From: Rhodospirillaceae bacterium
GTDB taxonomy: Bacteria > Pseudomonadota > Alphaproteobacteria > SHVZ01
NCBI GenBank assembly: GCA_016792585.1
Contig: JAEULB010000122.1
Span: 1-64,000 of the forward strand
Length of the DNA stretch: 64,000 nt
Direction: 5' to 3'
The position numbers were made by a program, and so were the translations under genes. The notes under the pieces were generated by a model that saw only the letters and a program-made list of their open reading frames with translations, made no database searches and had not been told where the DNA came from. This document shows positions 29,909-38,520 of the stretch, piece by piece; positions within the stretch are counted from its first letter, which is position 1; every line of letters starts with the position of its first letter.

Positions 29909-31704
29909 TCGTTCTTCGCAAGCTGGCGGTCGAGGAACTCGCGCACGCCGTCATAGGCGCGCCTGCGGTTGTCGGGGCGCCAGTAGCCGTGGCCCTCGTA
30001 CTCGATCTCCTGGTACTCGACCGGCTTTCCTCGGCTCTTGAGAAAGGTCACGATCTGGTCGGACTCGCTCTTCGGCACGCGCGGGTCGCGGTCGCCGTGG
30101 CTGACGAACAGCGGCGCCTTGATGCGGTCGGCGCGGCTGATCGGCGAGAGCCAGCGCATCAGATCGGGATCAGCCTTGGGATCGCCATACTCGGTCGCGC
30201 GATGGCCGCGGCGCCACGGGCCGGTGTCGCGCAGCAGCGTGTCGAAGTTGACCACGCCGAAGATGTCGACCCCGGCCTGCCAGAGCTCCGGCTGCTCGGC
30301 GAGCGCCGACAGCACCATGAAGCCGCCATAGCTCTCGCCCCAGATCGCCATGCGCTTCGGATCGAACCCCGGCTGGCGCTTCAGCCATTCGCCGCAGACG
30401 CCGAGGTCGCGGACGCTGTCCATGCGCCGCTCGCGGTCGTCCAGGCCGGCGTAGCGCCGGCCGTAGCCGGTGCTGCCGCGGACGTTGGGCGCGAAAACGA
30501 CGTAGCCGGCCTCGACCAGCACCTGCAGGTCGAAGCGCCAGTTGGCCTTGGTCTGCCCTTCCGGTCCGCCATGGACGAACATGACGACGGGCCAGCCACG
30601 CACCGGCGCCGTTCCCCGCGGGCGGAACAGGAAGCCCGACAGCGGCACGCCATCGAAGCTCTCGAACTTCACCAGCTCGGGCTCGGCCAACGTGCCGACC
30701 AGGCGCCCGGCGGTCTCGCCCGCGATCGGTGCGGTCACCGTGCCGGACGCGACGTCGACGAGGCGGATCCGGCTGCCGGCGGTCGGCGTCGAGAAGGCGA
30801 AGGCAAGACGCTTGCCGTCCGGAGACCAGGACATCTCCGAGACGACGCCGCCCGGCTCGACCGAGAGCGGCAGCGGCCTGCCCTCGGGCGACAGCAGCAC
30901 GAGCCGGCTGTAGCCGTCGCGGTTCACGTTGGCGGCGAGCCGGCCATCGCCAGCCAGCGCAAAGCCGTCGATGTCGGCCTCCGGCGTGTAGAGCCAATCG
31001 ACCTCGCCGCCGGCGAGCGTGTAGCGGCCGATGCCGAGGAAGTCGCGTTCGCCGTCGGCGAGGAAATAGATCGCGCTGCCGTCCTTGTTCCAGCGGAAGC
31101 CGCTGGCCTTCACGGTGCGCGACGCGAGCTTGATCGAGCGGCGCTCACCGGACTTGAGGTCGAACAGACTGATGCCGATGTTGAAGGTCGAATGATCCTC
31201 GGTCAGCACGATCAGGCTGCCGCCGGGCTGGACGCCGGAGGTCTGGAAGGTCTCGCCCTTCTCCGCCAGCGTCTCGACCTTGCCGTTGGCCAGGGTCATC
31301 CGGTGGAGGTCGTAGCGCGCCTTGTCGCGGCCATTGGCGGCATACACGATCGCGGACCCGTCCGGGATCCAGGTGCCGAAGGTATGGATCGTCTCCGGCG
31401 CGTTCACCAGCCGCTTCGCCTCGCCGCCCGATATGGGCACCAGCCAGAGCTGCGAATGCTCGTCGCCGCCGGCATCGACGGAGAGGATCGCCTGCTTTCC
31501 GTCCGGCGACGCACGCACCGACATGCAGCGCTCGCCCGGCACGAAGGAGAGCCGCCTCGGCGCCGTGCCGTCGAGCGGCACGACCCAGGCCTGCGCCACG
31601 CCGTCGCCCGGGCCGAGGCAGAGAAGCGCCGAGCCGTCGGGCAGGAACGCGGGCGCGGTGAGGCCGTCGAGAGCGATCAGCTCGTCGGTCGAGACACGGG
31701 TCAT
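29905..31704 (-). CDS. Prolyl-oligopeptidase (S9) family serine peptidase
   Basis: Serine peptidase of 599 residues, the length of acylaminoacyl-peptidase/DPP-type S9 enzymes. The N-terminal half is a beta-propeller with repeated P-D-G strands (for example FLPDGSALLCLG, SPDGKQAIL, SPDGKRLAF). The C-terminal catalytic domain has the nucleophile in GESYGGFMV, an Asp in SHGDRDPRVP and a His in YEGHGYWRP. No signal peptide is visible, so it should act in the cytoplasm on imported peptides or acylated amino acids. It lies 59 bases after the ammonia-lyase gene on the same strand and is probably the last gene of that operon. Confidence 0.93.
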   Translation of the reverse strand: MTRVSTDELIALDGLTAPAFLPDGSALLCLGPGDGVAQAWVVPLDGTAPRRLSFVPGERCMSVRASPDGKQAILSVDAGGDEHSQLWLVPISGGEAKRLVNAPETIHTFGTWIPDGSAIVYAANGRDKARYDLHRMTLANGKVETLAEKGETFQTSGVQPGGSLIVLTEDHSTFNIGISLFDLKSGERRSIKLASRTVKASGFRWNKDGSAIYFLADGERDFLGIGRYTLAGGEVDWLYTPEADIDGFALAGDGRLAANVNRDGYSRLVLLSPEGRPLPLSVEPGGVVSEMSWSPDGKRLAFAFSTPTAGSRIRLVDVASGTVTAPIAGETAGRLVGTLAEPELVKFESFDGVPLSGFLFRPRGTAPVRGWPVVMFVHGGPEGQTKANWRFDLQVLVEAGYVVFAPNVRGSTGYGRRYAGLDDRERRMDSVRDLGVCGEWLKRQPGFDPKRMAIWGESYGGFMVLSALAEQPELWQAGVDIFGVVNFDTLLRDTGPWRRGHRATEYGDPKADPDLMRWLSPISRADRIKAPLFVSHGDRDPRVPKSESDQIVTFLKSRGKPVEYQEIEYEGHGYWRPDNRRRAYDGVREFLDRQLAKND

Positions 31705-31763
31705 GGGAGGTCCGGGGAACGGTAGCAGGGGAACGTCGGGAAGCCGAGCATGACGCAGGAAGG

Positions 31764-32903
31764 TTACGGCCGGAAGAGCTGGCCGCGCACGGAATCGGCG
31801 CTGCGCCCGACGATCTTCGCATAGAGCGCAGGATCGGTGTCACCCTCGGTCGAGAACAGCAGGACCCGGCTCGATCCGTCGAGGCCGAGGCGCAAGCGCA
31901 CATCCTCCGAGGCCATCGCCGCGATCAGGCCCGCCAGCCCGGCGACGCCGGACTCACCGGCAACCATCGGCGTGTCGCCGTCGGCGCCGTCTGCCAAAAG
32001 GCGCATCGTATCCGGTACGCCGCCATCCGGGATCGACAGGAACGCATCCGCGGCGGTGCGGAGAACGGCCCAGGCCGGCGCCGAGGCGAGGCCGCAGGAG
32101 AGGCCTCCCATCACCGTCTCGAGGTCGCCGGGGAATTGCGCGATGTGCCCCTGCTCGGCGGCAAGCATGAGGCAGGCCGCCTTCTCGGGCTCGACGACGA
32201 CGAGGCGCGGCCTGGCGGCGCCCCAGCGCGCCTCGGCATGCGCCGCGACCGCGCAGGCGAGGCCGCCCACCCCCGCCTGGGCGAAGATGTGGGTCGGCGG
32301 CTCAATCATCTGCCCGGCCGCCTCGTCGATCACGACGAGGTAGCCCTCCATGATCAGGTTCGGAACCTCGTCATGGGCGTTCTCGCTGGTGTCGGCGATC
32401 ACGGTCCAGCCGCGCGCGGCTGCGTTGCGGGCGCACTCGGCCACCGCCTCGTCGTAGGTGCCCTCGGTGCGGACGATCTCGGCGCCGAAATCGGCGATCG
32501 CCTGGATGCGGCCCTCGCTGACGCCCGAGGGCACGTAGATCACCGCGCGGCAGCCGAGCCGGGAGGCACCCCAGGCGACGGCGCGGCCGTGGTTGCCGTC
32601 GGTCGCAGAGGTGAAGACGCGATCCTTCGCCCCGTCCCGGGCCGCGATCCGGGCGATCGCATAAGGCCCGCCCATCGCCTTGAACGACTTGAGGTGGAAA
32701 CGCTGACCTTCATCCTTGATGCGGAGCGTGCCGATGCCGAGGCCGCGGGCGAGGCCGGGAAGATCGGCAAGCGGCGTCGGCCGGTATCCGTCCCACCGAG
32801 AGATCTCGGCCTTGGCCACGGCTAGGCGAGCGGCCGAAAGATAGGGCGCAGCCGCGGCCAGCGCCCCGGTCGGCCGCGCGGCCGGATTGATCAGCAGACG
32901 CAT
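31764..32903 (-). CDS. dpaL: Diaminopropionate ammonia-lyase-like PLP enzyme
   Basis: PLP-dependent fold-type II enzyme of 379 residues. The cofactor lysine is Lys75 in LKSFKAMGG, and the glycine-rich phosphate site lies in the C-terminal half. The block VFTSATDGNHGRAVAWGA is typical of diaminopropionate ammonia-lyase, which converts 2,3-diaminopropionate to pyruvate and ammonia. It is somewhat shorter than E. coli YgeX (about 398). Threonine dehydratase-like specificity cannot be ruled out. It starts seven bases after the AstE-like deacylase, suggesting that the deacylase frees an amino group on a substrate which this enzyme then breaks down. Confidence 0.85.
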   Translation of the reverse strand: MRLLINPAARPTGALAAAAPYLSAARLAVAKAEISRWDGYRPTPLADLPGLARGLGIGTLRIKDEGQRFHLKSFKAMGGPYAIARIAARDGAKDRVFTSATDGNHGRAVAWGASRLGCRAVIYVPSGVSEGRIQAIADFGAEIVRTEGTYDEAVAECARNAAARGWTVIADTSENAHDEVPNLIMEGYLVVIDEAAGQMIEPPTHIFAQAGVGGLACAVAAHAEARWGAARPRLVVVEPEKAACLMLAAEQGHIAQFPGDLETVMGGLSCGLASAPAWAVLRTAADAFLSIPDGGVPDTMRLLADGADGDTPMVAGESGVAGLAGLIAAMASEDVRLRLGLDGSSRVLLFSTEGDTDPALYAKIVGRSADSVRGQLFRP

Positions 32904-32910
32904 ATGAGGC

Positions 32911-33861
32911 TCAGTCGCTGGGCTTCGCGAAGCGGAGCGCGCGGTCGCCCTTCTTCGCCCCGTGGTTCGGCATCACCAGGTAGCAGTCGTCGTGCGGCGT
33001 GGTGACGGTCTCGTCGCCATCCTGGGCGATCGGCGACCCGGCCTTGGCGAAATGCTCGAGACCCGTGAAGTCCTTCACGAACTTGAAGCGATCGGTCTTG
33101 GCGGTATAGCCGCCGGAGACGTCGACCATCGTCTGCGGCTTCGGCGACTTGACGTGCACGTGCGCCATCATCGTAGCCTCGTCGATCGCGCCGGTGGCGG
33201 CGAGGAAGCGGAGCGTGGTGTCGAGCGCGACCTTGGCGGCGTTGGCTTCCCAGTGCTGGCCGCATTCGACCAGGATCGCGGTCTTCGCGTTGGAGCGGTC
33301 GTTGAACGGCGTGTACTCGATCAGGCGCTTGCCCTGGATGTGGCCCTGGCCGGCGACGATCCAGGGCGGAACGGCGACCTGGCGGGCGAGCCTCCGCTCC
33401 TTGTCGAGGCCGTGCACGATCATCAGCGGCGCTGACGGCGTACCCATCGAGTGAATGTCGAGCAGGTAGTCGGCCTGGTCGAAAACGGGGCGCAGCTCGC
33501 GGGCGCGGGTCAGCTCGGCCGATTTCTCCGGGCCATCGAGGCGGCTCTCGACCCAGACCCGGTTGAAGTCCTCGTCGACATAACGTGAGCCATTCGGCTT
33601 CGCCGGGTCGAAGCGTTTGAAAGCCCCGACGTTGACGAAGACCAGTGACAGCTTGCCCTGCTTCGGCTTGAGTCCCAACGAGAAGATCGTCTCGAGCGCG
33701 ATCGCGCCGCAGATCTCGTTGCCGTGGGTCAAGGCGTTGACCATCACATGCGGACCGGGCTTGCCGGAATCGAAGGTGTGGACGTAGGGCACGCCGTTGG
33801 TTCCGCGGGCGAAGCGGGAGATGTCTGGGGCCTTCAGCTCGACCGGATGATGCGTCGTCAT
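32911..33861 (-). CDS. Succinylglutamate desuccinylase/aspartoacylase-family (M14) deacylase
   Basis: Zinc-dependent amidohydrolase of 316 residues in the AstE/AspA branch of M14. Zinc ligands are seen as His and Glu in NALTHGNEICG and His in LLDIHSMG; the general-base Glu is in AILVECGQHW; RVW after DEDFN matches the substrate-binding segment. These enzymes cleave N-acyl amino acids, releasing the free amino acid. Downstream genes encode an ammonia-lyase-like enzyme and an S9 peptidase; upstream is an enolase-superfamily gene. A pathway that deacylates an unusual amino acid and then deaminates it is a reasonable inference. Confidence 0.9.
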   Translation of the reverse strand: MTTHHPVELKAPDISRFARGTNGVPYVHTFDSGKPGPHVMVNALTHGNEICGAIALETIFSLGLKPKQGKLSLVFVNVGAFKRFDPAKPNGSRYVDEDFNRVWVESRLDGPEKSAELTRARELRPVFDQADYLLDIHSMGTPSAPLMIVHGLDKERRLARQVAVPPWIVAGQGHIQGKRLIEYTPFNDRSNAKTAILVECGQHWEANAAKVALDTTLRFLAATGAIDEATMMAHVHVKSPKPQTMVDVSGGYTAKTDRFKFVKDFTGLEHFAKAGSPIAQDGDETVTTPHDDCYLVMPNHGAKKGDRALRFAKPSD

Positions 33862-33875
33862 GTGATCTCGATATT

Positions 33876-33911
33876 CGGGGACAGGAGGTCCCCGACTTTA
33901 TCAAGTCCCCG
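33876..33911 (-). promoter_or_regulatory. Mutually exclusive hairpins (possible attenuator) before the AstE-like gene
   Basis: On the plus strand CGGGGAC (33876-33882) can pair perfectly with GTCCCCG at 33888-33894 or with a second copy of GTCCCCG at 33905-33911. GACTT/AAGTC between the two copies can form a third small stem. The element fills the gap between the enolase-superfamily stop and the deacylase start, so competing structures could tune expression within the operon. Confidence 0.4.
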
Positions 33912-33913
33912 GC

Positions 33914-35092
33914 TCAGGCGAACAGCGACTTCGGATTCTCGGTGTAGCGGGCGAGCTTCCTCGGATCGATCTCGATGCCGAGGCCGGGGCTGTCCGGGAT
34001 CTGGAGCCAGCCTTCCTTGTCCAGCTTGAACGGCTCGACCGTGATGCCGTCGACATAGGGGCTGCCGCCGATGAACTCGACCAGGTCGGTCTCGGGGAAG
34101 GCCGTCGCCATCTGCAGGTCGGCGGCAACGCCGAGCGCGGTGTTCCAGCCGTGACCGATGTATTTCACGCCGAAGTCGTAGGCCATCCAGGCGATACGCC
34201 GCTGCTCGGAGATGCCGCCGACCTTGGTCACGTCCGGCTGCACGATGTCGAAGGCGCCGCGCGTCAGCCACGGGATGAAGGCCTGGCGGCGGGTCAGCAC
34301 CTCGCCGCCGGCGATCGGCACCGGGCTCTTGCGGCGGAGCTCGCAGAAGTCGTCGATCGCGTCCGGCCGCAGCGCCTCCTCGAACCAGCCGACCTCGAAG
34401 TCCTTCAGCATCTCGGCGGTGCGCATCGCCCACTTGAGACCATGCGGCCAGTACGCGTCGCTGGCGCCGGCGTCGACGAACAGCTTCGACTTCGGTCCCG
34501 CCCCCTCCCGCGCCGCCTTCACGATCGCCTCGTCGAGCTTGTGGTCGAGCGCCCGGCCGAACGGACCCCAGCCGATCTTGAACGCGGTGAAGCCTTTCGC
34601 CTTATACGAGGCGACGACGTCCTTCATCTTCTTCGGCTCTTCCATCAGCAGCGAGCAGTAGGGCTGCACGCGCTCGCGATGGCGACCGCCGAGCAGACGG
34701 CTGACCGAGAGCCCCGTCACCTTGCCGAGGATGTCCCAGAGCGCGATGTCGATGCCGCTGATCGTGTGGGTCAGCGACCCGCCTCGGCCCATCCAGAAGG
34801 TGTTCTGGTGCAGCTTCTCGGACACGCGCTCGGGCTGCAGCGCATCCTCGCCGGCATAGAGCGGTTCCAACACCTTGAGCGCGGCAGCGACCAGGCGGGC
34901 ATCGGTGAAGACGCTGCCGAAGCCGGTGATGCCGGCATCGGTGTGGACCGCGATCAGCGCATGGATCGAGTCCTCGGGCTCGATCTCGGCCGACCAGCCT
35001 CCCTTGGGGCTCTCCCCGAACAGCGGCGCGGACCGGATCGAGGTGATCCTGACCTTGGGCGCGCTGCCCGCCTTCGACTTCCTCGCGCTCAT
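33914..35092 (-). CDS. Mandelate racemase/muconate-lactonizing-family (enolase superfamily) enzyme
   Basis: Enolase-superfamily enzyme of 392 residues. The N-terminal capping domain is followed by a barrel with metal ligands Asp in LFVDAG, Glu in WFEEAL and Glu in AGGEVL. QPDVTKVGG and IGHGWNT look like the Asp-His dyad of the mandelate racemase subgroup. The position of the KxK motif reads A-F-K-I-G, so only the second lysine is kept. That points to an acid-sugar dehydratase- or epimerase-like activity, not true mandelate racemase. It appears to be the first gene of a minus-strand operon with a deacylase, an ammonia-lyase-like enzyme and a peptidase. Confidence 0.9.
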   Translation of the reverse strand: MSARKSKAGSAPKVRITSIRSAPLFGESPKGGWSAEIEPEDSIHALIAVHTDAGITGFGSVFTDARLVAAALKVLEPLYAGEDALQPERVSEKLHQNTFWMGRGGSLTHTISGIDIALWDILGKVTGLSVSRLLGGRHRERVQPYCSLLMEEPKKMKDVVASYKAKGFTAFKIGWGPFGRALDHKLDEAIVKAAREGAGPKSKLFVDAGASDAYWPHGLKWAMRTAEMLKDFEVGWFEEALRPDAIDDFCELRRKSPVPIAGGEVLTRRQAFIPWLTRGAFDIVQPDVTKVGGISEQRRIAWMAYDFGVKYIGHGWNTALGVAADLQMATAFPETDLVEFIGGSPYVDGITVEPFKLDKEGWLQIPDSPGLGIEIDPRKLARYTENPKSLFA

Positions 35093-35195
35093 GCCCGCCT
35101 CCCCCGGATGTCCCGGCCACGAGCGTCGTCATCCGCGGTGCGCGGCGCAAGTCAAACGAGCGGGCAGAGGAACGCCGGCCGCGAGGCCGTCCGGC

Positions 35196-37883
35196 TCAGA
35201 AGGCGGCGACCTTGCCCTGGGCGATCACGGCGCGAACCGCGGCGCCGATCTCTTCCGGGAGCACCGGCTTCGAGATCACCGAGTTGATGCCGCTCTTGCG
35301 GAGCGAGACGTCTTCCTCGGCCGAGATGAAACCGCTCAGCATAAGGATCGGGAGGTTCGGGCGGATGCCCTTCATCTCCTTGGCCAGCTGCTCTCCGGGC
35401 ACCCTCGGCATCGCGCGGTCGGTGATGACGAGATCCCAGCCATTCGGCTTCTCGCGGAAGGCTGCCAGTGCCAGCAGCGGCTCGGCGAACGCGTCGACCG
35501 AATAGCCAAGGCGCATCAGGATGTCCTTGGTGACCGCCAGCAGGGCCCGGTCGTCGTCGACCAGCAGGATCCGCTCCTTGCCGGCGACCGACAGCGTGCT
35601 CGGCCTCTGCTCCTTCGACGGCAGCGCCTGCCCGTCGATCGTCGGCAGGTAGGTCGAGAACGACGTACCAACCCCCGGCACGCTCTCTATCGTGACGACG
35701 CCCTCGTGGTTGCGGACGATGCCCTGGACCGCGGCGAGGCCGAGGCCGGTGCCTTCGCCGACCTCCTTGGTCGTGAAGAAAGGCTCGAAGATGCGCGGCA
35801 TCGTCTCTTCGTCGATGCCGCCACCGGTGTCGCGAACGCTGATGCGGGCGTAGCGCCCATCGGTCAGCGAGCCCGACTGGCCGCGAACCGGCGCCTTCGG
35901 CCAGGGATCGCCGCCGACATCGCGGCCTTCGGTGCCGCGCACCTGGACCGACTTGACCGAGACCTTGATCGCGCCTTCTCTGGGGCCGATCGCTTGTGCC
36001 GCGTTGAGGCAGAGGTTGAGCAGGACCTGATGGATCTGGGTGGCGTCGCCCGAGACCAGGCACTCGTCCATCTGCTCGACCTGGAGCGAGACGTTGGACG
36101 GCATCAGCGGGTTGACGATGGTCAGGCTGTCCTTGACCACCGAGCCCAGTTCCAGCGGCTTCCGCTCGGATTCCGCATTGCGGCTGTAAGTCAGGATCTG
36201 GCGCACGAGGTCGCGGGCGCGGGTGCCTGACTCGATGATCTGGCGCAGCCGCTCGTAGCCCGGATCCTCCTTCGGCGTATCGATCATCAGGAGCGAGCAG
36301 TTGCCGAGGATGCTGCCGATGATGTTGTTGAAGTCATGCGCAATGCCGCCGGCGAGCGTGCCGAGGGCCTGCGTCTTCTGCGCGGCGTGGTACTTCTCCG
36401 TCAGCTGGGCCCGCTCGGCCTCGGAGCGCACGCGCTCGGTGATATCCTCGTAGGTCTTGACGAAGCCGCCGGTCGGAAGCGCCGTCACCAGCGTCTCGAC
36501 GATGCGGCCGTCCGGCAGGCGCCGCTGCTGGCGGAAGCTGCCCTTCTTGTCGCGGAGCAGCTGCGAGATCGCACCGACCTGGGAGGCCACCAGCGCATCG
36601 GCCTCGCCCGGGCCGAAGTCGCCGCGGAGTGCCGAGAAGCGGGCCAGATCCTGGTACTTCCGGCGAGGATAGACGAAGCCGTCCGGGTACTTGTTGACCT
36701 CGATGTAGCGGTCGTTGAACAGCACCAGCGAGAAGTCGGCATCGAACACGACGATGCCCTGCTTCATGTTGTCGAGCGTCGTCTGCAGCAGCGCCGACTT
36801 CTGATTGATCAGATGCTCACGCTCTTTGAGCTCGGTGATGTCGGTGTGGACGCCGACGATGCGCCCGTCGCTGGTTCGGCGCTCGCTGATCTTCAGCCAC
36901 TTGCCGAAGGCGAGCTCGCTTTCGAAGGTGGAGTCGGCCTCGCGGCGCTGGCGGAGACAGGACTGGATCCAGGATTCGACCTGGTCCGGCGGGATCGAGA
37001 TGCCGCCGTTGCGGACCGAGGCCAGCAGCAGCTCGCGGAAATGGACGCCGACGGCGAAGACTTCGGCCTGGAGCGGATGCAGCTCGACATAGCGCTTGTT
37101 GAACAGCGCCACCGTGTCATCCGGATTGTAGATGATGAAGCCTTCGGAAATGCTGTTGATCGCCAGCTCGAGCTCGTTGCGCGCCTGGATCGCGGCCTCG
37201 GCCGAGGTCGCCGCGGCGACGACCGCGCGATGGGTCCTCACCGTCTGGATGAACAGCATGACGAAGACCGCGAGGCCGCCCGCCAGCGTCAGGACGAAGA
37301 GGCCGAGAAGCTGGAGGTAGAGCTCGCTGTGGCGGTTGCGGGCGCCGCTCACCTCGTTGGATTCGTACAGCAGCGCGTAGCGCACGAGGTCCTGCAAGGG
37401 ACCGCGGAACTCGTCGAGCTTATCGTCGACCTTGGCCAGAGCCTCGGGCGCGATGTTCGGCATCCGGTTGAGTTCCGGCTCGATCTCCTCGAGCGAGCGG
37501 ATCATCGAGCGGACCGACGGGACTACGCCCTCGATCTCGCGGAGGCCTGCGTTCTGCGGCCCGCTGAGCAGCGGCGTCAGCCGGCTCCAGAAGATCTCGA
37601 AGCGCTCCTTGGCCTCGTCGGCGTTCGATTTGGTCGGAGCGATCGTAAAGGTCTTGAGAGACTCGCTCAGGCGGAGAAACTCGATCTCCGCCTGCGCGAC
37701 GAACCAGATGGCGATCCGGCTCTCCTTCTCGATCAGCGCCCGCTGCTGGATGAGGCCCTGGAAGATGAAGAAGACGCCGATGAGGAACGCGCAGAACGCG
37801 ACGACCAGCGCGCCATAGCGGATCAGAGGCCATCTGACCTCTTCCATGCCGCCGACCGGAGCAGTGGTCGTCGCCGTAGACAT
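35196..37883 (-). CDS. Membrane-bound hybrid histidine kinase with PAS domains and C-terminal receiver
   Basis: Sensor kinase of 895 residues. Two TM helices (about 21-43 and 190-213) flank an all-helical periplasmic sensor region. Two PAS-like domains follow (about 235-355 and 365-485). The HisKA H-box is GGIAHDFNN with His516. The ATPase domain has its N-box at NAAQAI (Asn627), DTGGGID and GTGLGLA. A receiver spans about 770-890 with VDDD, Asp822 in VITDRAMP and Lys872 in ISKPV. All catalytic residues are present. It lies 38 bases after a small periplasmic SUOX-fold gene, which could be its ligand-binding partner. No output domain is attached, so phosphate must pass on, perhaps via the Hpt protein at 40918. 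Confidence 0.94.
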   Translation of the reverse strand: MSTATTTAPVGGMEEVRWPLIRYGALVVAFCAFLIGVFFIFQGLIQQRALIEKESRIAIWFVAQAEIEFLRLSESLKTFTIAPTKSNADEAKERFEIFWSRLTPLLSGPQNAGLREIEGVVPSVRSMIRSLEEIEPELNRMPNIAPEALAKVDDKLDEFRGPLQDLVRYALLYESNEVSGARNRHSELYLQLLGLFVLTLAGGLAVFVMLFIQTVRTHRAVVAAATSAEAAIQARNELELAINSISEGFIIYNPDDTVALFNKRYVELHPLQAEVFAVGVHFRELLLASVRNGGISIPPDQVESWIQSCLRQRREADSTFESELAFGKWLKISERRTSDGRIVGVHTDITELKEREHLINQKSALLQTTLDNMKQGIVVFDADFSLVLFNDRYIEVNKYPDGFVYPRRKYQDLARFSALRGDFGPGEADALVASQVGAISQLLRDKKGSFRQQRRLPDGRIVETLVTALPTGGFVKTYEDITERVRSEAERAQLTEKYHAAQKTQALGTLAGGIAHDFNNIIGSILGNCSLLMIDTPKEDPGYERLRQIIESGTRARDLVRQILTYSRNAESERKPLELGSVVKDSLTIVNPLMPSNVSLQVEQMDECLVSGDATQIHQVLLNLCLNAAQAIGPREGAIKVSVKSVQVRGTEGRDVGGDPWPKAPVRGQSGSLTDGRYARISVRDTGGGIDEETMPRIFEPFFTTKEVGEGTGLGLAAVQGIVRNHEGVVTIESVPGVGTSFSTYLPTIDGQALPSKEQRPSTLSVAGKERILLVDDDRALLAVTKDILMRLGYSVDAFAEPLLALAAFREKPNGWDLVITDRAMPRVPGEQLAKEMKGIRPNLPILMLSGFISAEEDVSLRKSGINSVISKPVLPEEIGAAVRAVIAQGKVAAF

Positions 37884-37921
37884 TCAGGCTTTCGTGCGCC
37901 GTCGAATGCGGGGCAGCGCTT

Positions 37922-38443
37922 CTATCGAACCCGCAGTTCCTTGACCTGCCAGACCCACTTCGCCTGGGTCTCCTTGTTCTTCAGCGCCGGGAAGTCGTCC
38001 TGCGGGTAGATGATCCACAGCGGCCCCTTCTCGCGCACCTTCAGGAGCTCGCCGTTCATCCGGTAAGCCAGGATCACCGGATAGCGCTGGAAGTCAGCCA
38101 TCGGGATCTCGACCTTGTAGTCGTTGAGCGCGACCGCGGTGACGGTGTCGCCGGAGGCGCCCAGGCGCTCGAGCAGCGCCTTCAGGTTCACGCCCTCGAA
38201 CTCGGGCGTACCTTCGGTCCAGGCGGTCGAGGTCTTGGTCTTGGCCTTGCCGACGCTCTCGAGCAGCGCCAGGTCGAAAGCGGCCTTGTCGCCGTCGTTG
38301 GTGACCTTGATCTTGCCGGTCACCTCGAGCAGCGGACGCTCGGCCGGCTTCGCCAGCGGCTGGGCGAGAGCCGGAACGGCGGCGAGGACCACGATCGAGG
38401 CGGCCCAGGCGAATGCGCCGATTGCCTTGCGGATGAGTGACAT
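37922..38443 (-). CDS. Periplasmic SUOX-fold (molybdopterin-binding oxidoreductase-like) protein without cysteine
   Basis: Small exported protein of 173 residues. The ATG at 38443 has GGAGAAG before it and opens a Sec signal ending near ALA-QP. The mature part matches the C-terminal half of the oxidoreductase molybdopterin-binding fold: FEGVNLKALLERLGA, then ALNDYKVEIPMADF, ending GPLWIIYPQDDFP and WVWQVKELRV. The mature chain has no cysteine, so the usual Mo-coordinating residue is missing and enzymatic activity is unlikely. Because it is cotranscribed with a membrane kinase that has a periplasmic sensor region, it may act as a ligand-binding or redox-state partner of that kinase. Confidence 0.8.
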   Translation of the reverse strand: MSLIRKAIGAFAWAASIVVLAAVPALAQPLAKPAERPLLEVTGKIKVTNDGDKAAFDLALLESVGKAKTKTSTAWTEGTPEFEGVNLKALLERLGASGDTVTAVALNDYKVEIPMADFQRYPVILAYRMNGELLKVREKGPLWIIYPQDDFPALKNKETQAKWVWQVKELRVR

Positions 38444-38520
38444 CGAACTTCTCCGTTTCATTATTGGGATGATAGTGCCGTTTCCGACGACTCTTTCCCC
38501 CGACAAGACCCCTTCGCGGC

